Assembly (NCBI GenBank): GCA_020436955.1
Contig: JAGQWW010000050.1
Coordinates: 1 to 11,533 of the forward strand
Source: Saprospiraceae bacterium
GTDB taxonomy: Bacteria; Bacteroidota; Bacteroidia; Chitinophagales; Saprospiraceae
DNA length: 11,533 nucleotides
Direction of reading: 5' to 3'
Shown here: positions 1-6,146 of the stretch, in pieces
Layout of the letters: each line of letters starts with the position of its first letter
How positions within the stretch are numbered: position 1 is the stretch's first letter
Program-made: the position numbers and the translations under genes
The notes under the pieces: generated by a model
The model's database searches: none
Told to the model about the DNA's origin: nothing
What the model saw: the letters and a program-made list of their open reading frames with translations, nothing else

Positions 1-1059
1 ACCAGCACCAAAGAAAAAATCAAGGTCCTCTATAAATACATGCAGGATCAATGCCGATACGTAAGCGTGCAAATTGGTATAGGTGGATGGCAAACTTTCC
101 CAGCCAGTTATGTCGAGGAAAATAAATACGGAGACTGCAAAGCCTTATCCAATTACATGAAGGCGTTATTGAAAGTCGCAGGTATAGAATCCTTCATGGT
201 TATCATTTCAGCTGGGGACGATCCTGAATTTGTGGATGAAAATTTTGTACAGCCTTCCTTTAATCATGCCATATTATATGTCCCGGAAGAAGACATGTTT
301 ATTGAATGTACCAGCAAAAACAACCCGGCGGGATACCTGGGTGATTTTACGGATGATCGGCTGGCTTTGATTTGCGGTAAGGACGGTGGATATCTCAAAA
401 GAACCCCTACGTATAATTACACCTACAATACTTCTTTTAACACTACTGATATTTTTTTCGACCATAATGGCAATGCAACAGTAAACGAAAAGCAGGTAAT
501 ACAGGGTATGGAGCACGATTTTTATCGCATGGCTCTTAATTATATCACTGAAACCGAGCTGAAGGATCGCATCGTGGAGGAATATTCCACTCCGCCTCGT
601 TCCATGGACAAATTTGAAATGGTGGTAGCTCAGGACAATCCAACCGTTTCCATAAATGAATCTTTTACTTTCAATCGTCTTGCTTCCAAAGCAGGTAACA
701 GGCTTTTTATTCCGCTCGCACCTTTAAAAAATGATTATGAGGCACCGGAAGCCTCAGACAACAGGAAACATCCATATCAAATCCCTTACGGATTTACGCA
801 TATTGACACAGTGATATATCATTTTCCTGAAAAATATGAAATTGAGAATCTTTCCCTTGAAAATACGACGATAGATGAGCCTTTTGGTTCTTTTTCGATC
901 CAGATTTTGAAAGGTGAAAACGAACTGACGATTGTGAGAAAACTGGTGCGAAAGAAAGTGACCATATTGGCCCGTTCTTATAACAGATACCTAGAGTTCT
1001 ATAAATCCATTAAAAAATTAGATAACAACAAATTGATACTGGTCAACCCGGGCCCATGA
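1..1059 (+). CDS. DUF3857/transglutaminase-like protein, C-terminal part (5' partial)
   Basis: The reading frame is open from the first base of the window, so the start lies upstream; the ATG at 40 is internal. The visible 352 residues begin inside a transglutaminase-like fold. The motif KYGDCKALSNYM carries the nucleophile Cys (codon 136-138), and FNHAILYV carries the His (codon 265-267). The third position falls in FIECTS, where Glu stands in place of the usual Asp. About 230 residues follow, rich in predicted beta strand, with no membrane segment. This arrangement matches the back half of Bacteroidota proteins that pair DUF3857 with a transglutaminase core, usually exported; the N-terminal half and any signal peptide are outside the window. 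The substrate is unknown, and the protein may be a peptidase or a crosslinking enzyme. pcrB starts 34 bp downstream but has its own promoter-like element. Confidence 0.8.
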   Translation, partial: TSTKEKIKVLYKYMQDQCRYVSVQIGIGGWQTFPASYVEENKYGDCKALSNYMKALLKVAGIESFMVIISAGDDPEFVDENFVQPSFNHAILYVPEEDMFIECTSKNNPAGYLGDFTDDRLALICGKDGGYLKRTPTYNYTYNTSFNTTDIFFDHNGNATVNEKQVIQGMEHDFYRMALNYITETELKDRIVEEYSTPPRSMDKFEMVVAQDNPTVSINESFTFNRLASKAGNRLFIPLAPLKNDYEAPEASDNRKHPYQIPYGFTHIDTVIYHFPEKYEIENLSLENTTIDEPFGSFSIQILKGENELTIVRKLVRKKVTILARSYNRYLEFYKSIKKLDNNKLILVNPGP

Positions 1060-1067
1060 TTTATAGC

Positions 1068-1075
1068 TATATTTG
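1068..1075 (+). promoter_or_regulatory. Candidate Bacteroidota -7 promoter element for pcrB
   Basis: TATATTTG is a perfect match to the Bacteroidota -7 consensus TAnnTTTG and lies 18 bp before the ATG at 1094, giving a predicted leader of about 12 nt. No TTG is present at the expected -33 spacing of about 20 nt, which lowers confidence. The element overlaps an alternative in-frame TTG start at 1073, which argues for the ATG as the real start. Confidence 0.4.
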
Positions 1076-1093
1076 TACATCACCAGATACCTT

Positions 1094-1867
1094 ATGAGGC
1101 CAAACCACATCTACGAAACACTCCTTGCTGCCCGAAAATCAGGTCAAAAGAAGTTTGCAGTGCTAATCGATCCCGATGAAATGCGCCTGGATAATTTTGA
1201 CCAAATTCTCGTATTGGCAGCTTCAGGTCACGTAGATTATTTTTTTATCGGTGGCAGTCTCATCTTAAACAATGAGCTGGATCGATGCGTAAGGCATATC
1301 AAAGCGCATAGTAAGGTCCCCATTATTCTCTTTCCGGGAAACACCTACCAACTTAGCAAATCGGCTGATGGCATCCTTTTACTATCCCTTATTTCAGGAA
1401 GGAATCCTGAATTATTAATCGGAAAACAAGTAATAGCAGCGCCATACCTCAAACAAAGCAAATTGGAGATCCTTTCTACCGGTTACATGCTTATTGATGG
1501 CGGGAAACCTACGGCTGTATCATACATCAGCAATACCCAACCGATTCCTGCAGACAAACCTGACATAGCTGTATGTACGGCGATGGCCGGAGAGATGCTG
1601 GGCCTAAAAATGTTGTACATGGATGCTGGAAGCGGAGCGAGACAGCCTGTGAGCAACGCCATGATTGAGCAGGTCAGTAAAAACACTGATATCCCTTTGA
1701 TAGTTGGAGGAGGTATTCGCACAACTGAGCAGGTTGCAGATAAGCTTGCTGCCGGAGCAGACATGATTGTAGTTGGAAATGCTATTGAAAAAGATCCTGA
1801 TTTGTTGGTGCATTTTGCACGTACCATTCATAGTTTTAATCTTCATCGCAACGAAATGCTCAAATAA
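1094..1867 (+). CDS. pcrB: Geranylgeranylglyceryl/heptaprenylglyceryl phosphate synthase family (PcrB)
   Basis: A 257-residue TIM-barrel prenyltransferase that joins a prenyl diphosphate to sn-glycerol-1-phosphate through an ether bond. Family landmarks are in order: LIDPDE (residues 24-29, Mg2+/diphosphate end), FIGGS (about 51-55), ILFPGN (78-83), LYMDAGSGA (174-182), IVGGGIRT (203-210, phosphate-binding loop) and GADMIVVGNAIE (221-232). Length is normal for the bacterial and archaeal family. The ATG at 1094 is preferred over a TTG at 1073 because the TTG sits inside a promoter-like motif. Bacteroidota members belong to the larger GGGPS-like group, and chain length cannot be read by eye. 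The glycerol-1-phosphate source (an AraM/EgsA-type dehydrogenase) is not in the window. The gene converges on mscL and ends at a hairpin terminator. Confidence 0.9.
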   Translation: MRPNHIYETLLAARKSGQKKFAVLIDPDEMRLDNFDQILVLAASGHVDYFFIGGSLILNNELDRCVRHIKAHSKVPIILFPGNTYQLSKSADGILLLSLISGRNPELLIGKQVIAAPYLKQSKLEILSTGYMLIDGGKPTAVSYISNTQPIPADKPDIAVCTAMAGEMLGLKMLYMDAGSGARQPVSNAMIEQVSKNTDIPLIVGGGIRTTEQVADKLAAGADMIVVGNAIEKDPDLLVHFARTIHSFNLHRNEMLK

Positions 1868-1900
1868 AAAGCCCGGCAGGTTTTCACCTCACCGGACTTT
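1868..1900. terminator. Hairpin terminator between convergent pcrB and mscL
   Basis: Arm 1868-1880 (AAAGCCCGGCAGG) pairs imperfectly with arm 1887-1900 (CCTCACCGGACTTT) around the 6-nt loop TTTTCA. The A/T flanks give a U-rich 3' side in both directions, fitting a bidirectional terminator for two convergent genes. Eleven bases (CCCGGCAGGTT) are identical to the terminator that closes the exb operon. Confidence 0.75.
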
Positions 1901-1929
1901 CATATTTGTTCTGAACTACTGTATTTCGA

Positions 1930-2340
1930 TTATTTCTTCAATAAGTCTCTAATTTCAGTAAGCAACACTTCTTCCTTGCTAGGTGCAGGTGGCGCAGCAG
2001 GTGCAGCTTCTTCTTTTTTCTTAGCATTGTTGATAGCTCTTATCACAAGGAACATGACAAAAGCAACAATGATAAAATCGATTACTGCCGTAATAAAGTC
2101 ACCATATAAAACAGCAACTTCAGGAGTAACTACATCTCCTGCTTCATTGGTGACTGCTGCTTTTAGGACATATTTCATTTCAGCGAAATTGACGCCTCCT
2201 GTCAGCAAACCTACCAATGGTGAAATAATTCCCTGCGTAAACGCAGTAGATACTTTTCCAAATGCGGCTCCCATCACGAAACCGACTGCGATGTCAATAA
2301 GGTTGCCCTTGAGTGCAAACTCTTTAAACTCTTTTAGCAT
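1930..2340 (-). CDS. mscL: Large-conductance mechanosensitive channel MscL
   Basis: A 136-residue inner-membrane channel that opens under membrane tension to release solutes in hypo-osmotic shock; the family forms homopentamers. The N-terminal amphipathic helix LKEFKEFALKGN is followed by TM1 (about 14-45, with the pore-lining stretch GFVMGAAFGK), a periplasmic loop (about 46-75), TM2 (about 78-103) and the cytoplasmic helix ending EEVLLTEIRDLLKK, the family's signature tail. An Ala/Pro-rich linker precedes that tail. Length is typical. No clear Shine-Dalgarno precedes the ATG, as is usual in Bacteroidota. The gene stands alone, converging with pcrB and diverging from tatD. Confidence 0.97.
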   Translation of the reverse strand: MLKEFKEFALKGNLIDIAVGFVMGAAFGKVSTAFTQGIISPLVGLLTGGVNFAEMKYVLKAAVTNEAGDVVTPEVAVLYGDFITAVIDFIIVAFVMFLVIRAINNAKKKEEAAPAAPPAPSKEEVLLTEIRDLLKK

Positions 2341-2365
2341 GTTTGTCTTTTGTTTAGGTGAATAA

Positions 2366-2397
2366 ACAATTTATCCTTACTGACGCTAATTTAACAA
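2366..2397 (-). promoter_or_regulatory. Weak candidate promoter for mscL
   Basis: On the minus strand, TAAATTGT (2366-2373) matches six of eight positions of TAnnTTTG and has a TTG (2395-2397) 21 nt upstream, close to the -33/-7 spacing. The match is partial and the region is AT-rich, so chance is possible. Confidence 0.25.
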
Positions 2398-2424
2398 TTG
2401 GTCACAAAGTTGAACCAACCATTT

Positions 2425-2455
2425 TTGATAAATTTTAATCTTTATAGTATCCTTG
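2425..2455 (+). promoter_or_regulatory. Candidate promoter for tatD
   Basis: TATCCTTG (2448-2455) matches seven of eight positions of the -7 element TAnnTTTG. A TTG at the end of a T run (2425-2427) lies 20 nt upstream, at the -33 spacing. The leader to the ATG at 2474 would be about 10-12 nt. Confidence 0.45.
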
Positions 2456-2473
2456 GACCCAAAATAAGGATTC

Positions 2474-3238
2474 ATGTTGATTGACACCCATGCGCACTTG
2501 TATGCAAGTGAATTTGATGATGATAGAAAAGAAGTGTTGGAAAAAGCACTCGAAAAGGGCGTAAAAAAAATTTTACTCCCAAATATTGATAGCCATTCCA
2601 TAGAAGGGATGATGCAAATGGAGGTGGATTTTCCCAATATTTGTTACCCAATGATGGGCCTTCACCCTTGTAGTGTGAAAGAAAACTACCGGGAGGAATT
2701 GTCACTCATGCGACGATGGATAGATAAAAGAGATTTCATTGCCATCGGCGAAATCGGAATTGACCTTTACTGGGACAAGACCTTTGTAAAGGAACAAGAA
2801 GAGGCTTTTCTGGAGCAAACCAGATGGGCATTGGAAAAAGGCTGGCCAATTGTCATCCATTCCAGAGAATCTATTGACATGATTCTGGACTTGCTTGAAC
2901 CTTTGAAATCGCCTGCATTACGTGGTGTATTCCATTGTTTTTCAGGAAATTCGGAGCAGGCAAAACGTATTATGGATCTTGGATTTTATATGGGCCTCGG
3001 CGGAGTCCTTACTTTTAAAAATTCAGGCCTGGATAAGGTTGTCAGGGAGTTGCCTTTGTCCAGTTTAATTTTGGAAACAGATGCGCCTTATTTGGCACCT
3101 ACCCCCTTCCGGGGAAAAAGAAATGAAAGTGCTTATGTAGCACTGGTGGCAGAAAAATTAGCAGAAGTAAAAGAAATTTCAATTGATGAAATTGAAAGAA
3201 TAACGACTGAAAATGCTAAAAATTTATTCATTTGCTAG
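2474..3238 (+). CDS. tatD: TatD family metal-dependent hydrolase (DNase)
   Basis: A 254-residue amidohydrolase-fold TIM barrel; characterised TatD proteins are Mg2+-dependent 3'-5' exonucleases acting on DNA in repair and turnover. The metal ligands and catalytic residues are all visible: DTHAHL (His6, His8), GEIGID (Glu93), VIHSRE (His129), FHCFSG (His154) and ETDAPYL (Asp203). The C-terminal part PTPFRGKRNESAY is the usual TatD signature. Length is normal. The start is the only sensible ATG, two codons before the first conserved residue. The gene is transcribed alone, with mscL diverging on the left and a tRNA gene 178 bp downstream. Confidence 0.95.
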   Translation: MLIDTHAHLYASEFDDDRKEVLEKALEKGVKKILLPNIDSHSIEGMMQMEVDFPNICYPMMGLHPCSVKENYREELSLMRRWIDKRDFIAIGEIGIDLYWDKTFVKEQEEAFLEQTRWALEKGWPIVIHSRESIDMILDLLEPLKSPALRGVFHCFSGNSEQAKRIMDLGFYMGLGGVLTFKNSGLDKVVRELPLSSLILETDAPYLAPTPFRGKRNESAYVALVAEKLAEVKEISIDEIERITTENAKNLFIC

Positions 3239-3416
3239 CGTTTGTGTAAAATAAACATAAAGGCTTTTTTAAATGAATAATTCCAAAATATAAATAAGCA
3301 GATATAGCAAATTAAAAAATTTTGAATTGTAACTTTAATTTACAATTTTTGCGACGACTCGTCAGTAAAAATGTTTTATTAGACGAACTTCAACTAACTT
3401 ACATCTAAAATAAACA
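3239..3416. other. Non-coding AT-rich spacer between tatD and tRNA-Ser
   Basis: No open frame of note is present. The spacer holds a weak terminator-like hairpin (3325-3350, listed separately) and a perfect short inverted repeat, GACGACTCGTC at 3353-3363 (5-bp arms, 1-bp centre), between that hairpin and the tRNA gene. No convincing -33/-7 promoter pair for the tRNA was found. Confidence 0.6.
3325..3350 (+). terminator. Weak candidate terminator downstream of tatD
   Basis: AATTGTAA (3325-3332) and TTACAATT (3340-3347) form an 8-bp stem with a 7-nt loop, followed by TTT. The stem is nearly all A/T, so it would be unstable. It is the only hairpin with a U tail between tatD and the tRNA. Confidence 0.3.
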
Positions 3417-3504
3417 GGAGAGGTGCTCGAGTGGCTGAAGAGGCACGCCTGGAAAGCGTGTATACCTTAACCAGGTATCGAGGGTTCGAATCCCTCTCTC
3501 TCCG
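3417..3504 (+). tRNA. tRNA-Ser (anticodon GGA)
   Basis: An 88-nt type II tRNA. The acceptor arm is GGAGAGG (3417-3423) with TCTCTCC (3497-3503; the last pair is G-U), and the discriminator is G3504. The anticodon stem is CACGC/GCGTG (3444-3448/3456-3460) around CTGGAAA, with anticodon GGA at 3451-3453, reading UCC and UCU serine codons. The long variable arm TACCT/AGGTA is diagnostic of the serine/leucine class. The T arm is GAGGG-TTCGAAT-CCCTC (3480-3496). The 3' CCA is not encoded and must be added after transcription. Confidence 0.97.
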
Positions 3505-3529
3505 CGGAACAATAATCATTATATCATTT

Positions 3530-3562
3530 TTGATATTGTATATCTTTAAATAATTACTTTAA
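3530..3562 (+). promoter_or_regulatory. Weak candidate promoter for the exb operon
   Basis: TTG (3530-3532), at the end of a T run, precedes TACTTTAA (3555-3562), which fits only part of TAnnTTTG, at a 22-nt spacing. A second near match, TATCTTTA (3541-3548), has seven of eight bases but no -33 partner. A promoter is expected in this 82-bp gap after the tRNA, but the exact site is uncertain. Confidence 0.25.
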
Positions 3563-3586
3563 ACAATCGTAAAAACCTACTTTGCT

Positions 3587-4339
3587 ATGCGAAAGATGTT
3601 AGCTCTTCTGCTTGTGTTTAGCCTGACAGTGTTCTCTGCAGACGTAGTTCTTGCACAAGATGATGCTACCTCCACTGAACAGGTAGACAGCAGTTCTGAT
3701 CAATCCGGTTTCCAAATGTTGAAAGAGAAATTCATCGAAGGGGGCTGGTTATTCATGAGTTTTGTATTGGTTTGTTTGATTCTTGGTTTGGCGTTCTGTA
3801 TTGAGCGTATCATTACCTTGAACATCGCCAGTACAAATACTGACAAATTATTAGCTCGTATTGACGAAAGCCTAAAATCAGGTGACGTAAACGGTGCAAT
3901 GGAAGTATGTAAGTCTACACAAGGACCTACTGCTAGTGTATTGTACGAAGGTTTGCGTAATGCTGAAGACGGACCAGCTGCCGTTGAAAAAGCTATCGTT
4001 TCTTACGGAAGTGTTCAAATGGGACTTTTGGAAAAAGGCCTTGTTTGGATTGCATTGTTCATCGCTATTGCTCCGATGCTTGGTTTCATGGGTACAGTAA
4101 TCGGTATGATTGGTGCCTTCGACGAAATTGAGCGTGTGGGTGATATCTCTCCTTCTATCGTAGCAGGGGGTATCAAGGTAGCCTTGTTGACAACCGTATT
4201 CGGTTTGATTGTAGCCATTATTCTTCAAGTATTGTATAACTACATCGTTTCTAAAATCGATGGTATCGTAAACAAAATGGAAGATGCTTCTATCGCATTG
4301 GTAGACATCATGGCTGCAAACAACGTTTTCAAAAAATAA
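3587..4339 (+). CDS. exbB: MotA/TolQ/ExbB family proton-channel protein (ExbB)
   Basis: A 250-residue inner-membrane subunit of the proton-driven ExbB/ExbD motor that energises TonB-dependent outer-membrane transport. Residues 1-24 look like a cleavable signal peptide (hydrophobic core LALLLVFSL, end VLAQ), an extension common in Bacteroidota ExbB. TM1 is about 53-75 and is followed by a cytoplasmic domain (about 80-148). TM2 is about 151-175 and holds the family motif APMLGFMGTVIGM, including the conserved Thr170. TM3 is about 194-220 (KVALLTTVFGLIVA), with Thr203 conserved. By eye, the acidic residue that E. coli ExbB carries in TM3 (Glu176) aligns with Val198, beside Lys197. It is the first gene of a four-gene operon, 12 bp before the next. 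Confidence 0.92.
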   Translation: MRKMLALLLVFSLTVFSADVVLAQDDATSTEQVDSSSDQSGFQMLKEKFIEGGWLFMSFVLVCLILGLAFCIERIITLNIASTNTDKLLARIDESLKSGDVNGAMEVCKSTQGPTASVLYEGLRNAEDGPAAVEKAIVSYGSVQMGLLEKGLVWIALFIAIAPMLGFMGTVIGMIGAFDEIERVGDISPSIVAGGIKVALLTTVFGLIVAIILQVLYNYIVSKIDGIVNKMEDASIALVDIMAANNVFKK

Positions 4340-4351
4340 AGCACTTAAATC

Positions 4352-4816
4352 ATGTATAAATTTCTAACCAAAAACGGACAGTTGTTGTCCTTCGTAGTTG
4401 GAGCTGCAATTTCTGTGCTGTTCATTTTGATTGCCTCTAGTGGCATTCCAGATGGTTTCGATCAGTTAGATAAGAAAGAGCAATTTGCCACTGGCTCCTT
4501 TGACTTTGGCTTATACGCTTCTATCTTTTTGACCATCATTGCATTCGGTCTGATGATTGCTTTCGGTGTATTCCAAATGGCTACCAATCCAAAAGGTGCT
4601 ATTAAGGGTATAGCCGGAATCGTAGCCATTGCCGTTATTTTCCTAATTGCCTACAACATGGGCGATGGTACAGTAACTGAAAAATGGGCTTCAGATTTTG
4701 ATGTAACAGAAAATGTCAGTCGTTACGTTAGTGGCGCAATGACAACTACTTTAATTCTGGGAATCATTGCGGTTGCAGCATTGGTAATCTCAGAAGTAAG
4801 AAACTTCTTCAAATAA
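4352..4816 (+). CDS. Unrecognised four-helix membrane protein within the exb operon
   Basis: A 154-residue protein with no family I can name. Four hydrophobic segments are clear: about 9-29, 51-76, 85-101 and 128-148. The loop at 30-50 is polar and charged (GFDQLDKKEQFATG), and the loop at 102-127 is acidic. Both termini are short. It lies between exbB (12-bp gap) and exbD1 (6-bp gap), so it is translated from the same message and probably acts with the ExbB/ExbD complex, for example as an accessory or assembly subunit. I believe similar small membrane proteins occur at this place in other Bacteroidota exb loci, but that needs a search. No catalytic motif or signal peptide is seen. Confidence 0.8.
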   Translation: MYKFLTKNGQLLSFVVGAAISVLFILIASSGIPDGFDQLDKKEQFATGSFDFGLYASIFLTIIAFGLMIAFGVFQMATNPKGAIKGIAGIVAIAVIFLIAYNMGDGTVTEKWASDFDVTENVSRYVSGAMTTTLILGIIAVAALVISEVRNFFK

Positions 4817-4822
4817 AGACTC

Positions 4823-5380
4823 ATGGCTAAAAATAGTAGTCGCAGCAGAATGGCCAATGAAATTAATGCCAGCTCTATGGCTGACATTGCCTTCCTGCTC
4901 TTAATATTCTTTTTGGTAACAACCACTATCGACGTAGATAAAGGAATCCTGGTGAAGCTTCCACCTTGGTCGGATGAAAAACCGGATATCCAGAAATTGG
5001 CTACCAGAAACGTATTCTCTGTATTGGTCAATGCCAACAACCAGCTATTGGTAAGAGGCGAACCAGCTACCCTGGACGATCTTCGCGAACGTGCCAAGGA
5101 ATTCATTATTAATCCTTCCAAACGTGAGGATTTGGCTGAAAGACCAACCAAAGCGATTATTTCATTGAAAAATGACCGTGGTACGAATTACGAAACCTAC
5201 CTGGAAGTTTACAATGAATTGATGGGTGCCTATAATGAATTATGGGACGAAGAAGCCCGCAAGACGCATGGTGTTCCTTATAGCGAGGATTTGCCATTTG
5301 CCTGGAGGAAAGATATCAAGGGAAAAATCCCAATGGTACTTTCTGAAGCGGAGTCTACTTCCTTTGGAGAGGAGAATTAA
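4823..5380 (+). CDS. exbD: Biopolymer transport protein ExbD (first copy)
   Basis: A 185-residue protein with a short cytoplasmic N-terminus rich in Ser/Arg/Asn, one transmembrane helix (about 20-37, MADIAFLLLIFFLVTTT) and a periplasmic domain. Asp21 at the start of the helix is the conserved proton-carrying residue (Asp25 in E. coli ExbD). The protein is longer than E. coli ExbD (about 140), with a charged C-terminal tail of about 40 residues after the core. It starts 6 bp after the preceding stop, and the second ExbD copy follows after 35 bp. Paired, diverged exbD genes are common in Bacteroidota; they may form a mixed rotor or serve different TonB partners. Confidence 0.92.
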   Translation: MAKNSSRSRMANEINASSMADIAFLLLIFFLVTTTIDVDKGILVKLPPWSDEKPDIQKLATRNVFSVLVNANNQLLVRGEPATLDDLRERAKEFIINPSKREDLAERPTKAIISLKNDRGTNYETYLEVYNELMGAYNELWDEEARKTHGVPYSEDLPFAWRKDIKGKIPMVLSEAESTSFGEEN

Positions 5381-5415
5381 TTTCAATAGTTCAAAATCTG
5401 ATAAACAAAATAGAT

Positions 5416-5886
5416 ATGTCAAAATTTTCTAAAAAAAGAGGGAAGGCAACTCCGGCAATTTCAACGGCTTCCCTTCCGGACATTATCTTCATGTTGCTTT
5501 TCTTTTTCATGGTCGTTACGGTTATGCGTGAGTCTGAATTGATGGTGAGAGTAATAGTTCCACAAGCAACAGAGCTAACAAAGTTAGAGCAGAAATCGCT
5601 CGTAAATTATATTTATATCGGTCGTCCTACAGATAAGTACCAGAAAGTATACGGTACCTCCCCTCGTATCCAGTTGGGAGATAAATTTGCCAACATCGCC
5701 GATATTCCGATCTTCCTTGAGCAGCACAAAACTACAGTGCCTGAAGCTATGCACGGTCGTATTATGACTTCCTTGCGTGTTGACGGTGCAGTAACCATGG
5801 GTATTGTGCAGGACGTTAAAACCAAACTCAGAAAATCGGGTCAGCTGAAGGTAAATTATTCTGCAAGACCGAGAGCAAGCAGATAA
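5416..5886 (+). CDS. exbD: Biopolymer transport protein ExbD (second copy)
   Basis: A 156-residue ExbD. It has a basic N-terminus (SKKRGK), a single helix (about 21-37, PDIIFMLLFFFMVVTVM) with conserved Asp22, and a periplasmic domain ending in a basic tail (ARPRASR). It resembles the first copy around the helix but differs in length and in the periplasmic part, so the pair is an old duplication rather than a recent one. It is the last gene of the operon, with a strong terminator 21 bp after the stop. No tonB follows, so the TonB partner must lie elsewhere. Confidence 0.92.
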   Translation: MSKFSKKRGKATPAISTASLPDIIFMLLFFFMVVTVMRESELMVRVIVPQATELTKLEQKSLVNYIYIGRPTDKYQKVYGTSPRIQLGDKFANIADIPIFLEQHKTTVPEAMHGRIMTSLRVDGAVTMGIVQDVKTKLRKSGQLKVNYSARPRASR

Positions 5887-5906
5887 ATATAAACTTCACC
5901 ATACAC

Positions 5907-5945
5907 AAAATCCCCGGCAGGTTATTCCTACCGGGGATTTTTTTT
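5907..5945 (+). terminator. Strong intrinsic terminator of the exb operon
   Basis: The stem AATCCCCGG-C-AGG (5909-5921) pairs with CCT-A-CCGGGGATT (5927-5939) around the loop TTATT, with a single C/A mismatch, and runs into eight T residues (5938-5945). Four A residues on the left give a shorter U run on the minus strand, so it may also stop read-through from the DUF4293 gene. Confidence 0.92.
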
Positions 5946-5948
5946 GTG

Positions 5949-6027
5949 CTGGTTTCTGGTTTCTGGTTTCTGGTTTCTGGTTTCTGGTTTCTGGTTTCTG
6001 GTTTCTGGTTTCTGGTTTCTGGTTTCT
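5949..6027. repeat. Perfect heptamer tandem repeat, (GGTTTCT) x 11
   Basis: Eleven exact copies of GGTTTCT occupy 5951-6027, with CT of a further partial unit at 5949-5950. The array starts three bases after the T run of the exb terminator. Because 7 is not a multiple of 3, a forward frame through it reads a seven-residue FWFLVSG cycle, but this is not a believable gene. Twelve bases of its left end (5948-5959) recur inverted at 6210-6221. Exact copy identity suggests recent slippage expansion. Confidence 0.97.
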
Positions 6028-6094
6028 AAGGCAATTGCCCAGATAAAGAAGGGTTCAATAAAACATGGGAAAAATCAAAATTTAAACTTCATCG

Positions 6095-6120
6095 TCCCCC
6101 TTGAGGGGGAGAAAGGGGGT
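6095..6120. repeat. C5/G5/G5 palindromic element (REP-like)
   Basis: TCCCCCT (6095-6101) and AGGGGGA (6104-6110) form a perfect GC-rich inverted repeat. A second G5 run (6115-6119) offers an alternative partner for the C5 run. It sits alone in AT-rich intergenic DNA. It resembles repetitive extragenic palindromes, but only one copy is in the window, so dispersal cannot be shown here. Confidence 0.5.
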
Positions 6121-6146
6121 GACCACCAGGAGGATTTTTAAGTATT

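Noticed and set aside
1073..1093. TTG start adding seven residues to PcrB
   Set aside because: The TTG is part of a perfect TAnnTTTG element, and the ATG at 1094 gives the normal family length.
1976..2365. 129-codon plus-strand frame
   Set aside because: It is wholly antisense to mscL, which is unmistakable. The predicted protein is low-complexity Ala/Thr/Ser.
3578..3584. TACTTTG just before the exbB start as a -7 element
   Set aside because: It is one base short of TAnnTTTG and lies so close to the ATG that transcription would start inside the gene.
3587..5886. GldL/GldM-type gliding motor instead of ExbB/ExbD
   Set aside because: The first protein carries the ExbB/TolQ motif with a signal peptide and three helices, and the last two are single-helix ExbD proteins with the conserved Asp. 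GldM is much larger.
6030..6039. Palindrome GGCAATTGCC as an operator
   Set aside because: It lies between convergent genes downstream of a terminator, where no promoter needs control, and 10-bp palindromes of this kind are common.
6096..6119. G-quadruplex
   Set aside because: Only two G5 runs lie on one strand. Four closely spaced runs are required for an intramolecular quadruplex.
5944..6141. 65-codon forward open frame across the GGTTTCT array, reading a repeated FWFLVSG cycle
   Set aside because: The frame exists only because a 7-bp repeat without stops is translated. It starts at the T run of a terminator, has no ribosome binding site, and changes character abruptly after the array.
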